A stretch of DNA of 64,000 nt from an uncultured Ureaplasma sp. (GTDB lineage: Bacteria; Bacillota_I; Bacilli_A; Mycoplasmatales; Mycoplasmoidaceae). Below, piece after piece: positions 1 to 9,699 of this stretch. The position numbers and the translations under genes were made by a program. The first letter of the stretch is position 1; every line of letters starts with the position of its first letter. The notes under the pieces were generated by a model, which saw nothing but the letters and a program-made list of their open reading frames with translations, was not told the DNA's origin and ran no database searches. The stretch covers positions 1 through 64,000 of the forward strand of contig CALUPI010000008.1 of the NCBI GenBank assembly GCA_944322645.1, in the 5' to 3' direction.

Positions 1-259
1 TATTTTTTAAATTTAAGTAGTTTTTATTATTCACTAAAATTTTACCTGATTGATTTTCTAAAGCTTTTGTTAATATTTTTATTAAAGTAGATTTACCAGC
101 ACCATTTCCCCCAATTAAACCATGAAATGAACCTTTTTGAATGCTAAAAGAAACATTTTTTAATGCAACTTTTGATTTATTGTATTTAAAATTTAAATTC
201 TGAATTTGTAAAAACGTTGTTCCCATGTTTCTCTCTACTTGCTTTAAAATATTATCCAT
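1..259 (-). CDS. ABC transporter ATP-binding protein, N-terminal part (runs off window)
   Basis: The first 86 codons of a leftward gene; the rest lies outside the window. The translation has the A-loop/beta start of an ABC ATPase (QIQNLNFKYN) followed by a clear Walker A, GGNGAGKST, at about residues 55-63. It would energise an import or export system at the membrane; nothing here shows the substrate. The ATG at 259 has no good ribosome site. An in-frame ATG at 226 preceded by GAGAGA is an alternative start and would remove 11 residues. The promoter region to its right is shared with the rightward small gene at 367. Confidence 0.8.
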   Translation of the reverse strand, partial: MDNILKQVERNMGTTFLQIQNLNFKYNKSKVALKNVSFSIQKGSFHGLIGGNGAGKSTLIKILTKALENQSGKILVNNKNYLNLKN

Positions 260-312
260 TATTTATAATTGTAAGACTAAAATACAAATTTTTTACAAAT
301 ATTTTATAAATT

Positions 313-330
313 TATATATATATATATATA
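313..330. repeat. (TA)9 dinucleotide repeat
   Basis: Nine perfect TA units lie between the divergent ABC gene and the small gene at 367. The tract ends 20 bases before a strong Shine-Dalgarno sequence. Dinucleotide tracts of this kind in promoter spacers can slip during replication and change expression; that role here is inference. Confidence 0.7.
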
Positions 331-366
331 GATAAGATATTTTTCTTTCCAAAGGAGGTTTTTGAA

Positions 367-658
367 ATGAACAAATGATATCATAAATTGATGTGGTTTT
401 TATTTTTTTTCATATAGAAAATTTGGTTTTTTAGATGATTGTGATTTAGACATGATTTATACAAAAAAAATAATTTTTAATTTTTATAATATAATAATAA
501 GTATGATTGATTTTTTAAAAATTGATATTAATAATATTAATTTGGATGATGTTAATTTAGATAATAATACTAATTATTTATTTAACAATTTTTGTTATCC
601 AACCATAAAAATCAAAAAATTAGAGTTTCGAAATATAAATTATAATTTTATTTATTAA
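367..658 (+). pseudogene. small unknown protein interrupted by a frameshift at a poly-T tract
   Basis: A near-perfect ribosome site (AAAGGAGG, 351-358) stands 8 bases before ATG 367. That frame closes after 16 codons at TAG 415-417. The frame one base over is open from upstream through to TAA 656-658 and encodes a lysine-, asparagine- and isoleucine-rich segment. The two frames overlap at a run of eight T (403-410). Removing one T would give one continuous protein of 96 residues, with a hydrophobic, aromatic start (MNKWYHKLMWFLFFF) and an acidic, Asn-rich middle. A good terminator follows. I recognise no family. It may be a degraded gene, a phase-variable gene in its off state, or a sequencing error in the homopolymer. 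Confidence 0.5.
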
Positions 659-671
659 TGATTTTGTTAAT

Positions 672-704
672 GTGGATTTGGATAAAACCAAGTCCACTTT
701 TTAT
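672..704 (+). terminator. rho-independent terminator after the frameshifted small gene
   Basis: A ten-pair stem GTGGATTTGG / CCAAGTCCAC (672-681 with 688-697, one G-U pair) has a six-base loop and is followed by TTTTTATT. It separates the small gene from the permease. Confidence 0.8.
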
Positions 705-723
705 TACATAGAAGGGAAAAATT

Positions 724-2499
724 ATGAAATATAATAAAAAATTGAATAATATTGAGGAAGGTTCGCTAAAAAATGCTTCAACAAAAAAGAAAATAAGTTT
801 CTTTACAGCAATTTTAGTTGTTATTGGTTCATGTATTGGATCTGGAATATTTTTTAAATCTGGTTCTGTATTATCAAGTGTTCAAGGTTCTATAGTAATG
901 GCAATATTTTGTTGATTATTTGCATCATTTGGTGTAATATGTATGGCTTTGGCGCTAGTTGAAATCACGAGTGTTAGAAATGATAATTTATCTATTATTG
1001 GATGAACTAAAACTTTTAATAGTCGAATTGTATATAAATCATGTAAAAATTTTATTACCTTTATATTTGCTCCACTAAAATACTTTTTTTTACCACTATA
1101 TTGTATCCAAGCATTTCAAGATGGGGTTGCAGCTTTATATATTAATTCAGGACACCCTTATAATGGATTTGGCACAAATGCTGATTGAGCAATAATAATG
1201 GCCATATCAATTGGTATATCTGTATATTTTATTGTAGCAAATGGAATTTCTACAAGAATGGGAGGAATACATAGCTATATCATTTCATTTGTTAAATTTA
1301 TTCCATTATCAATTGCAGCAGTTGTGGGATTTTTAATATTTGCTATGAATAATGGAAATATAGTTGGTAATTATGATGTAGGTTTTATTCCTAATAACAC
1401 TATATTAGCTGAGCATACTTTTAAAACATTAACTCCTGGTTTTGGATTATTTATAGGATGTATTGGAATATTTTATGCCTATGATGGATTTTATACAGCC
1501 GCTGGAATAAAATCAGAACTAAAAGAACCTAAAAAAATACCAACAATTATTTTAGTAGGATTATCTATTACAACATGCATCTATCTTATTATTGCAGTTT
1601 CTATGTCATTAGGAAGTAATGGTGGTAATCCACAAGGCTTGGTTCAATGGTTTTCTAAACATAATATATTGCCTTTATTTTCTGTATTTGAAATTTTAAT
1701 AGGCGTGAGTGTCCTAAGTGTTATTAATGGTATGGCATTGTGATCTCCTAGATTTATTGAAGATTTAATAAAGGACGGTGAAATCCCTTTTAGTGTTAAG
1801 TTAGTCACAAAAATTAATGGTGAAAAAAGATATGTTGGACTATTATACATAATGTCACTTGCCATTCCTTTAAATGTAATATTATCAATTTTGGGTGGTT
1901 TAGTATATATTAATACAGTAGATGCATCAGGTGTATTCTTTGCTAATTCTACTGACTTATCAAATATATTGGGTAATAATTTTAATCTTTCAGAAGCATT
2001 TGACAATGACTATATCAATGGAAAAATAATTTATCATTATGGAACTGGAGTAGGGGGATTATATACTTTTTGTGATTTAATTTCTAACTGATCAGCATTA
2101 TTTGTATTTTCATTTATCATATTAGCAATTGTAGGTGGTTTAAAAAATAGAAAAACTAAAAAAGTAAAAACTAATAACTTTAAATATTTTAAACCCTTTG
2201 CGATACTTGCAATATTATTAATATCATCATGTTTAATTATGGGTATTCTGGAACCAATTGCAAACTTATTTCTAATGTTCAATTTAAATTCCGATGAATA
2301 TTCAGGATATACTAATTTATTGATTAGTAGAATCATGGTTGTAATCTTATTATTTATATATTTATCTATTATGCTGCTACCAACATTAATTTCCGATACT
2401 TATAAAAAACATAAATTTGGATCAATTCAAAAAGGAGAATTATATAAAATCAATCAAATTAGAAATCAATTAAATTTAAAACCTTTAAAAAACATATAA
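724..2499 (+). CDS. APC-family amino acid permease
   Basis: A 591-residue polytopic membrane protein; several in-frame TGA codons are read as Trp. A charged 25-residue N-terminus precedes the family's first-helix signature GSCIGSGIFF (about residues 37-46), where the unwound helix binds the amino acid backbone. About 12 hydrophobic segments follow. The hydrophilic stretch around residues 400-440, just before a late helix, is longer than usual. The start is supported by AGAAGGGA upstream of ATG 724. AsnA follows only 35 bases downstream, so the two may be cotranscribed. An aspartate or asparagine-related substrate would make sense but cannot be read from the sequence. Family assignment is firm; substrate is unknown. 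Confidence 0.9.
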
Positions 2500-2534
2500 A
2501 AATAATTAATTACATTTGAAAAAGAGGTAATGAT

Positions 2535-3482
2535 ATGTACAAAAAATTATTTAGTCAAATTAATGATATAAAACTTTATTTTCAATCTCAATTATCTCAA
2601 GAGTTGAATTTATTGCTTGTTCCTGCTCCACTTTTTATTGATTCAAAACAATCATTAAATGATATGTTGAGTGGAAATGAGCCACCAGTAGATTTTGAAA
2701 TATATTCATTAAATAAAAATGTAGAAATAGTCCAATCACTTGCCAAATGAAAAAGAGTTGCGCTAAAAAAATATGATTTTCAGGAATATGAGGGTATTGT
2801 TACTAATATGATTGCAATTAGACGTAATGAACCAACTGATAATACTCATTCAATATTGGTTGATCAATGAGATTGAGAAGTAATAATCCCAGAAAAGGAT
2901 AGAACAATTTTCACATTATCAAATTTTGTGAAAAAAATTTATAAATGTATATATAAAACTCAAACATACATAAATGAAAAATATAAGCTAAATAATAATT
3001 TTTTGCCTAGTGAAATTTTTATTATTCATTCTCAGGAATTAGAAAACATGTATCCAAACCTTACACCAAAAAAAAGAGAAGATGCAATTACTAAAATGCA
3101 TAAAGCAGTATTTATAATTTCAATAGGTAAAATTTTGAATAGTGGAGAGGCTCATGATACAAGATCAGCAGAATATGATGATTGAAATTTAAATGGAGAT
3201 ATCTTAGTATGATCGGCATCATTAAATAAATCTATTGAACTAAGTTCTATGGGAATTAGAGTGGATTCAAATTCACTACAAGAGCAATTAAAACAAAAAA
3301 ATATGAGAATAGGCACTCAATATCATAATGCCATTTTAAATAATCAAATTCCGTTTACAATTGGTGGAGGAATTGGTCAAAGTAGATTAGCAATGTTTAT
3401 TTTAAATAAAAAACATATTGGTGAAGTTCAAGTGTCTGAATGAAATGAAAATGAATTAAAGGAATATAAGAAAATTTTATAG
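2535..3482 (+). CDS. asnA: aspartate--ammonia ligase (asparagine synthetase A)
   Basis: Makes asparagine from aspartate, ammonia and ATP with release of AMP and PPi. The protein has 315 residues (about 330 in Escherichia coli) and the class II tRNA-synthetase-like fold. Visible signatures are IRRNE and DQWDWE in the first half, the [14 protein letters not shown] segment near residue 215, and the C-terminal GGGIGQSRL motif 3-like loop. AAGAGG precedes ATG 2535. The gene lies behind the amino acid permease and is closed by a hairpin terminator at 3501. Because AsnA uses free ammonia rather than glutamine, the ammonium channel at 17709 is a plausible functional partner, although unlinked. Confidence 0.95.
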
Positions 3483-3500
3483 AATATTTTATATTGTACA

Positions 3501-3529
3501 ATCTATCAATTATCTGATAGATTTTTTTT
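3501..3529 (+). terminator. terminator after asnA
   Basis: A perfect eight-base stem ATCTATCA / TGATAGAT (3501-3508 with 3515-3522) is followed by a long T run. The same hairpin with one loop change recurs at 5447, after the second coiled-coil gene. Confidence 0.8.
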
Positions 3530-3565
3530 ATTAAATTAACAACTACAACACTTTTAATTGAATAA

Positions 3566-3660
3566 AAAACATTAATTTGGTAAACTCCATTTTAATGTTT
3601 TTTAATGTCTATTTAGTAAATTTTGAAATTTTTTCATTATTTATTAATGAAGTGAAAAAG
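3566..3660 (+). repeat. leader repeat, copy 1
   Basis: About 95 bases directly upstream of the first coiled-coil gene are nearly identical to 4834-4929 upstream of the second. Each copy has a hairpin AAAACATTAA / TTAATGTTTT (3566-3575 with 3592-3601) followed by T-rich DNA, then a second small inverted repeat CATTA / TAATG (3635-3649) next to the start codon. The first hairpin could be a terminator or attenuator for transcription arriving from asnA. Confidence 0.75.
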
Positions 3661-3661
3661 A

Positions 3662-4060
3662 ATGAAAAACCAAAACTCTAAGTTCAAACATGTTTTGCAA
3701 GATTATGATGTTGAATCAGTTGAAATTCACAATTATGATTTATCTGCTAAATTAAAAGATAAAATAAAGAAAGAAAAGTCAAATAATATTGCAAAAGACA
3801 AGGAATCTAAAATGGCCAAAAAAAGTAAAACTGATACAATTCTTGAAGTTGTGCTAAATTTAAAAGAAGAATTTAGTGATCTAAAAACTAGAGTTTGAAG
3901 CTTAGAAAATAATTTTAATGAATTTAAAACAGAAGTAAGAGAAGAATTTAGTAAGGTTAATTCTCGTTTAGATAAACTTAAAGATGATGTTCAAATTTTA
4001 AAGCAGGATGTGAATTCACTTAAATCTGAAGCTATAAAACATGGATGAAATATTAGTTAA
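3662..4060 (+). CDS. coiled-coil protein of mycoplasma DUF16-like type, copy 1
   Basis: A 132-residue protein, with two TGA codons read as Trp. The first 60 residues are basic and lysine-rich (the shared block ends AKKSKTD). Residues 60-125 form a heptad pattern typical of a coiled coil (NLKEEFSDLKTRVWSLENNF, then repeated LK-D units). The C-terminus, SLKSEAIKHGWN, is almost identical in the second copy at 4930. There is no signal peptide or membrane segment. The look is that of the DUF16 coiled-coil proteins known from Mycoplasma pneumoniae, but membership is by resemblance only and function is unknown. The ribosome site is weak (AAGTGAAAAAGA). Confidence 0.7.
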
Positions 4061-4089
4061 TATTTCTTTTTTTAAATTAAATTTATTAT

Positions 4090-4826
4090 TTTTATGCTCA
4101 AACATAAAAATTGTAAAAATTATTGGTAGTTTAAATGATTATTATAAAAATAGCAAACATATTTCATCATGTATTGACTTTCCTAATTTAATAGGTAATT
4201 AAAAGAAATTGTTGAAAAATATTTATTAGCATATTCTAAATTTAATACATCGGATAATTAAGATTTAAAACTGTAAGATTTAATTCAAATTTTGCTGGAG
4301 ATAAAGAAAACAATAAACCAGTTTTGATGATTGATATTCAGGAAATAGTAAACAAGAAAAAATTAAAAATTTAATATTAAATTCAATTGACTATGAAATT
4401 GATAATAAATTTAAAAAAGATTATGTCTATGGTGTTGATTATCAACTAAGTTTTTATAAAACTAATGAATGTAATTTAGCTGACCAATATCTGGATATAA
4501 ATGATGCTATTAATAATTGTTTACTAGTGGATGCAAATTCTAATAAATTTAAAAATTTTCTATTTGTTAAAATTGAAGGAATTAGCAACACTGGTGATCC
4601 GAACCATATTTTAGCTGGCAGCAACATTAAGACATTTATTAATGATTGTAATTTAAATGTTGCAAGTGAAAATGATGACACAATAAAAGATAATTCAATT
4701 GAATCAAGTTCTGAGTCTTCTTCACAAGATTAAATTTGAATAATGTCCGTTTCAATTGCTGTGGCAATTATAATTTTGATCATTATTACCACATTAGTTT
4801 TAAGACATAGAAGAAAGAAAATTTAA
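4090..4826 (+). pseudogene. remnant of a membrane-anchored protein, several frameshifts and stops
   Basis: Protein-like sequence runs through all three plus frames: a piece from about 4122 (IIGSLNDYYKN), another from 4202 (KEIVEKYLLAYSKFN), another from 4273 (VRFNSNFAGDKENNKPV), then a long open stretch from 4317. This last piece ends in a Ser/Glu-rich linker (SSSESSSQD) at TAA 4731-4733. In the same frame right after that stop is a hydrophobic segment (MSVSIAVAIIILIIITTLVL) with a basic tail RHRRKKI, ending at TAA 4824-4826. An original type I membrane protein with a C-terminal anchor, now decayed, explains all pieces. Its family is not recognisable. It lies between the two coiled-coil copies, so the region probably arose by rearrangement. 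Confidence 0.6.
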
Positions 4827-4833
4827 ATATATC

Positions 4834-4929
4834 AAAACATTAATTTGGCAATTCCATTTTAATGTTTTTTTTAATGTCTATTTAGTAAATTTTGAAATCT
4901 TTTCATTATTTATTAATGAGGTAATAAAT
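4834..4929 (+). repeat. leader repeat, copy 2
   Basis: Near-identical to 3566-3660. The hairpin arms are AAAACATTAA (4834-4843) and TTAATGTTTT (4859-4868), again followed by T-rich DNA and CATTA/TAATG beside the start. The copy ends in GAGGTAATAA, which gives the downstream gene a better ribosome site than copy 1 has. Confidence 0.75.
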
Positions 4930-5325
4930 ATGAAAAATCAAAATAAAAAATTTAAACAAGTTCTAAATGATTATGATGTTGAGTCAGTTGACATTCAAAA
5001 TTATGATTTATCTGCAAAATTAAAAGATAAAATAAAGAAGGAAAAGTCAAATAATATTGCAAAAGACAAGGAATCTAAAATGGCTAAAAAAAGTAAAATT
5101 GATATGTTGTATGAAATTGTTTTGGAGATGAAAACTGATTTTAATGAATTTAAAACTGAAGTTAAATCTGAAATTCAAGAAATTAAGAATGATTTACATA
5201 TCTTAAAAAATGATGTTCATATTTTAAAAGAGGATGTTAATGTTCTTAAATCTGATGTTCATATTTTAAAACAAGATGTGAATTCACTTAAATCTGAAGC
5301 TATTAAACATGGATGAAATATATAA
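4930..5325 (+). CDS. coiled-coil protein of mycoplasma DUF16-like type, copy 2
   Basis: A 131-residue paralogue of the protein at 3662. The N-terminal 60 residues match closely, including the block ending NIAKDKESKMAKKSK, and the C-terminal SLKSEAIKHGWN is the same. The middle differs: here it is a run of seven-residue units, LK-x-DV-H/N-I/V, repeated five times, with hydrophobic residues at coiled-coil positions. Such units can expand or contract by recombination. GAGG upstream supports ATG 4930; the TGA at 5314 is Trp and the real stop is TAA 5323. Function unknown; oligomerisation through the coiled coil is likely. Confidence 0.72.
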
Positions 5326-5381
5326 TTATTAATTTATTATAATTAATAAAATTTTTGATATTTTTTATATGAAGAATAAAA

Positions 5382-5446
5382 TCCTACATTCAAATGACAA
5401 CTGCAACACTAAAAAATATAGTTGTGGTTTTTATTTGAATGTAGGA
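5382..5446. repeat. 14-bp perfect inverted repeat with a nested stem
   Basis: TCCTACATTCAAAT (5382-5395) pairs perfectly with ATTTGAATGTAGGA (5433-5446). Inside, CAACT (5400 region) can pair with AGTTG about 20 bases later. The inner sequence CAACTGCAACACT resembles CAACTACAACACT downstream of asnA (about 3541), so this is a further diverged copy of the same intergenic element. Confidence 0.65.
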
Positions 5447-5474
5447 ATCTATCAATCATCTGATAGATTTTTTA
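5447..5474 (+). terminator. terminator after the second coiled-coil gene
   Basis: The stem ATCTATCA / TGATAGAT (5447-5454 with 5461-5468) is followed by TTTTTT. It is the same hairpin as at 3501 after asnA. Confidence 0.7.
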
Positions 5475-5485
5475 ATCAGATTAAC

Positions 5486-5523
5486 ATTAAAAAAACATTA
5501 AACCAAATATTGAGTTTAATGTT
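5486..5523 (-). terminator. terminator of the helicase transcript
   Basis: A perfect ten-base stem AACATTAAAC / GTTTAATGTT (5494-5503 with 5514-5523) is followed, reading leftward, by a run of seven T. It lies 14 bases beyond the helicase stop codon. Confidence 0.75.
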
Positions 5524-5536
5524 CATCATAAATATT

Positions 5537-8500
5537 TTAATCATCCATAGAAAAATAATCTTTTGAATTGATGTTTTCTACTTCTGCCATAATTTGTTTT
5601 TTAATTTCTAAGTTATTATATACTCATGCATATTCTTCAATTCTTATTGTATTGTATCCTCTATCTACAAAAAAGAAATAATTGTCAATAGATTCTAAAT
5701 AATTTTGTAAATTGATTTTGTTTGATCATTTATTAATCACAATTGCCAGTTCAACTTTTTCAGTTTTTTTATTAACAATTGCAAAATCAATAATTTTTGA
5801 ACCAATATCATAATTATCCACAATTTCAATATCTTTTTTGTTGTATAAATTAGATAATAATCAATTTCCAATTTCCACTTTAAAAATACTGTCCACAAAA
5901 TTAGTTTGCGAATTGCTAGTAGTATGAACATTCTTATGTTCTGCAATTTTATCACAGTATTCAAAGAATGATCTTAACACTAGGGCATTATGATTATTGT
6001 AGTTAATATTCATATCAGCCGCAGAAATAGATTTAACAATTATCATTTTTTCTTTAGCTCTTGTAATGGCAACATTTAAACGGTTAATACCACCATCCAT
6101 AATTAATGGACCATATGAATTTTTGAATAATCCATCTTTACCAATACCAAATGTTGTAGATAAAATAACTAAATCACCTTCATTACCTTGAACATTTTCT
6201 AGATTGGTAATTACTAAGTTGTTTGATAAAAACTTTTTATAAATAGCATTTGAAGAATCTGCATTTTTAAATAATAATTGTTCAATATATAAACTTTGTT
6301 TAGAACCAAAAGTAATAACAATTATCTTATTATATTTATTAATATTTTGGGACAATAATTGAATTACTTTTTGTGCTTCAACTTCATTTACACTATCTTC
6401 AGCAACTCCATTTTCAACATTAATAACTTCAATACCTGATCCACTAACACCGTTTTTTGTAGCAAAGTGAAGATTATGATCATACACAAAATCATTACTA
6501 AATTGAATTAAGTCTCTATGTTCTGAACGATAATGGTTTCTTAAATTATAACTTGCTCATAATGATACTTTTGCTCTATCTAATAATGAATCAACTTGGT
6601 CATTATCTGCTAATGCATATTCATAATCATTTTCATTAATTCTAGATGCAAAGAATGAAGTTGGTTTTAATTGCTTGTCATCTCCTGCAACAATATTTGT
6701 GTTACAACGATATACAATTGGATATGCACGTTCAACAAACATTTGTGATGCTTCATCAAAAATACCATAATCAAATATTCCTTTTTCTAAAGGTAACATT
6801 TGAGCAACTAATTCTGGTAAAGAGATTCAAATTGGGAATATTATTGATAATTGTTTATAGTATTGTTGAATGAAATCTTTAATTGAAGCATTTTTCTTTG
6901 AATTACGTCTAGCAATACTAAATACCTCTTGCATCTTGTTTCATTCAGAAGTTGATAATTTTGATAATACTGAACGTAAATATTCTAAATAATAAGATTC
7001 AACATCTTGGCTTGCATGATCAGCAACATTAGCAATTATATTTCTATCCTTATTAATCAATTCGTTAATGTCAACATACATCAAATTTTTATATTTACTC
7101 ATTATTTCATTTTCATAATTAATAATTATTTTAAATTTATCAAATGTAGAACCATCCATACCGCGAACTGGAGTTAATTTTGTAACATCATCTTCATCAA
7201 AGAATGTAAATGATTTTAATCCTAAATCCTTAATATATTGTTTTAACATTCATGGATTTCTATAAATAATAACAGTGTTTTTATCAATAAAATCAGTTTT
7301 TTCTTCTGCAATTCTAAATAAATAATTATACTTAGCATGTGGAATTTGTGAAAAAAACTTAATCGCAGCTAATTTTTCATTTAATTCACTTACATCTTCT
7401 TCTACATTACCTTTAAATAATTGCTTAAATTTAGATATCTTTTTAAAATTAATAAAATTAAATAATAATGTATATCTAGTCTTTTGGTCATCAAGTTTAA
7501 CATATGCATCTAAGAATTGATTTAGATTATCATATTGTTCTATTAAGAAAGACATAAATTTCTTAGGACCATAATATTTTGGAAATTGATTTGCAAATTC
7601 AATAATTTTGGATTTTTGTATTACTAATAATTGAGGATGATTACTTAAAATTTGATTAAATTTATCATCATTTTTTAAGCTATATGTTTCTAAGAAGTTT
7701 GACAATTTTAATACTTTATTTGGAATCTCTTTTTCATTTTCAATTATATATTGTAAAAGATTGTCAGTTAATTGATATTTTGTGATTAATAATTTTTGTT
7801 CTTTCAATGTATTGGTAATAGTATTTTCATTAATACCATTAATTAATAAAAATTCTTTATATTCATTAAATTTAGCAAAGAAATTTTCTGTACTTGTAAA
7901 AGAATATTTTCTCATTAATGATTCAATAAATTCAATAATATTAGAATCTTTTGCATATTTTAGCAATTTCTTATCAACATTTGAATTTGCATTAATATAT
8001 TGTGTAAATGTTGTTCCTAAGGAATCTACAACTTTATTTAATTTAATAATTTCATTTATATATTCTCTTACTTTTAAATGAGCATTTTGAACCTTTTGTC
8101 ATTTAGTTGATGATTGAATTTTACCTCTTAAATCAAAATCTCTAGTATCAACATTTCCATAGTCATCAAAACGCATATTTAATACTTTATCACCAAGTGC
8201 AGCTATCTTTCCATAAAAACCACTTTTGTCATCCAAATCATATATAAATAGTGCAAGCTTAGAAATATGTTGTAAACGATCATGTAAAACATTTAAAGCT
8301 GCCTTCTTTTCTGAAACAACTAATACAGTTTTTAAATTAACAATAGCATTAGCTATTATGTTTGCAATTACTTCAGATTTTCCAGTTCCTGGCGGACCAT
8401 ATATTAATGTATTTTGGTGTAAAGCAGAGCGAATTGCATATTTTTGATATATGTTTAATGGTCTACCTATTTCAATCAAAGGTTCACCATTAATTTCTTG

Positions 8501-9685
8501 ATTAATAAACTTAGTATCTGAATATTCATTTTGACTAACAAATGGATCAACATTTAAATCAACTAAACGTTCCAGATTTTCTTTTAGTGCTCCACCTGAT
8601 GGTTCATAAATACCTAATAATGATGAATCATATATTTCAAACTCAGTAAATCTACTCAACTCACTATTTCCAATTTCTTTAAATTCATGATTTTCAGTAG
8701 ATTTTGATTTAATTGGAATGTCAATATCTTTTTTAATAATTTTTAATAGTTTTGAGTAATCATCAATCTTTGCTAAGTCACTTACAATTCAATTTAAATT
8801 AAATTCTTTCTTTAATAAAGTTAATAATTTTTCATTAACTACAAATTTATTCTTAGAATGCTTTAACACATATTTACCAGAAGCAAAATTCATTTCTACT
8901 TGAAATAAAATAATTGGTGAATTTAAAAGCACACCTGTTTTTGTACAACCAACTAAAAAATTAGTTGCTAAATATAATGAATACACACCAGTGTTATCAA
9001 CAATGTTTTTATTTTTTCGAATAATTGCATCAAATTTTCTTTTTTGATCAAAAGTTTTATTGGAAATACTTTGAATAATTTTAACCTTTGCAGATTCAAA
9101 ATCCTTATATAAATCATTCTTTTTAGATTCAGAAATTGGAATGTCATAGTTTTGCAAACAAATCAAAAACTCACCAGGATTTTTTGCAGAATTTAAATAA
9201 TAATCAATATCACTTGAATTCATGCTTAAATTTTTAAATTCAATTGTTGCAGATGGATTTTGAATAAAATTTTGAACAGTGTCATAATCAACAAATCTAG
9301 ATAAATCTATAGTATCTTTAGTTAACTTTGCCTTTATACACATGTCTTTCGGATTTGTGTTAGTTAAATTAGCTAATTTAATTTTAATAGCTCTATTATC
9401 TTTCTTTGTTGGTTTTCTAGTTAAATTGTCTGTTTCCTCATCCTCAAAATCATCAATTAGAAAATTATTAATTTCTATTGATTTTGTATTATTATTATTT
9501 TGATTATCTAAAGCGATATTTTCATCAACATCCATATTATCAGCATCAAATAATAAATTTAAATTTGATGTTGCACCTGGTTTTTCTGATAAATCTAATT
9601 TTTTTGAATCTGTCAATAAACTTCTAGTTAATTGTTCATCATCTAGTGAAAATAATTCTTCATTTTTATTTTTTTTCTTGTTCAT
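5537..9685 (-). CDS. DUF4011-type superfamily 1 helicase with a degenerate Vsr-like nuclease tail
   Basis: A 1382-residue cytoplasmic protein, continuous once TGA is read as Trp. Order of parts: an acidic, low-complexity N-terminus (1-110); a segment at about 233-298 (GVYSLYLATNFL, then NSPIILFQVEM) that matches the pattern of DUF4011; Walker A GPPGTGKS near 430; a long insertion; motif II FDEAS near 977; AGDDKQLKP (motif III); VQGNEGDLVILST near 1165 (motif V); RLNVAITRAK near 1202 (motif VI); and a C-terminal domain (about 1275-1382) resembling Vsr/MTES_1575-type nucleases. In that domain the expected catalytic IExDG reads IVINK, so nuclease activity is doubtful. The layout also resembles the mollicute helicases related to MG140. 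AGAAGGG precedes ATG 9685; the HEPN gene ends 14 bases upstream, so the two form one operon. Confidence 0.85.
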
Positions 9686-9699
9686 AAATGTAGCCCTTC

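Noticed and set aside
724-2499. Apparent fragmentation of the permease and of most other long genes into several ORFs
   Set aside because: All breaks are TGA codons in one frame at Trp positions; with code 4 the genes are continuous. The same holds for asnA, metK, asnS, uvrA, uvrB, secA, ftsH and the helicase.
4454-4681. Minus-strand ORF opposite the decayed membrane protein
   Set aside because: The plus-strand reading gives a Ser-rich linker and membrane anchor in frame; the minus ORF has no ribosome site and is a shadow.
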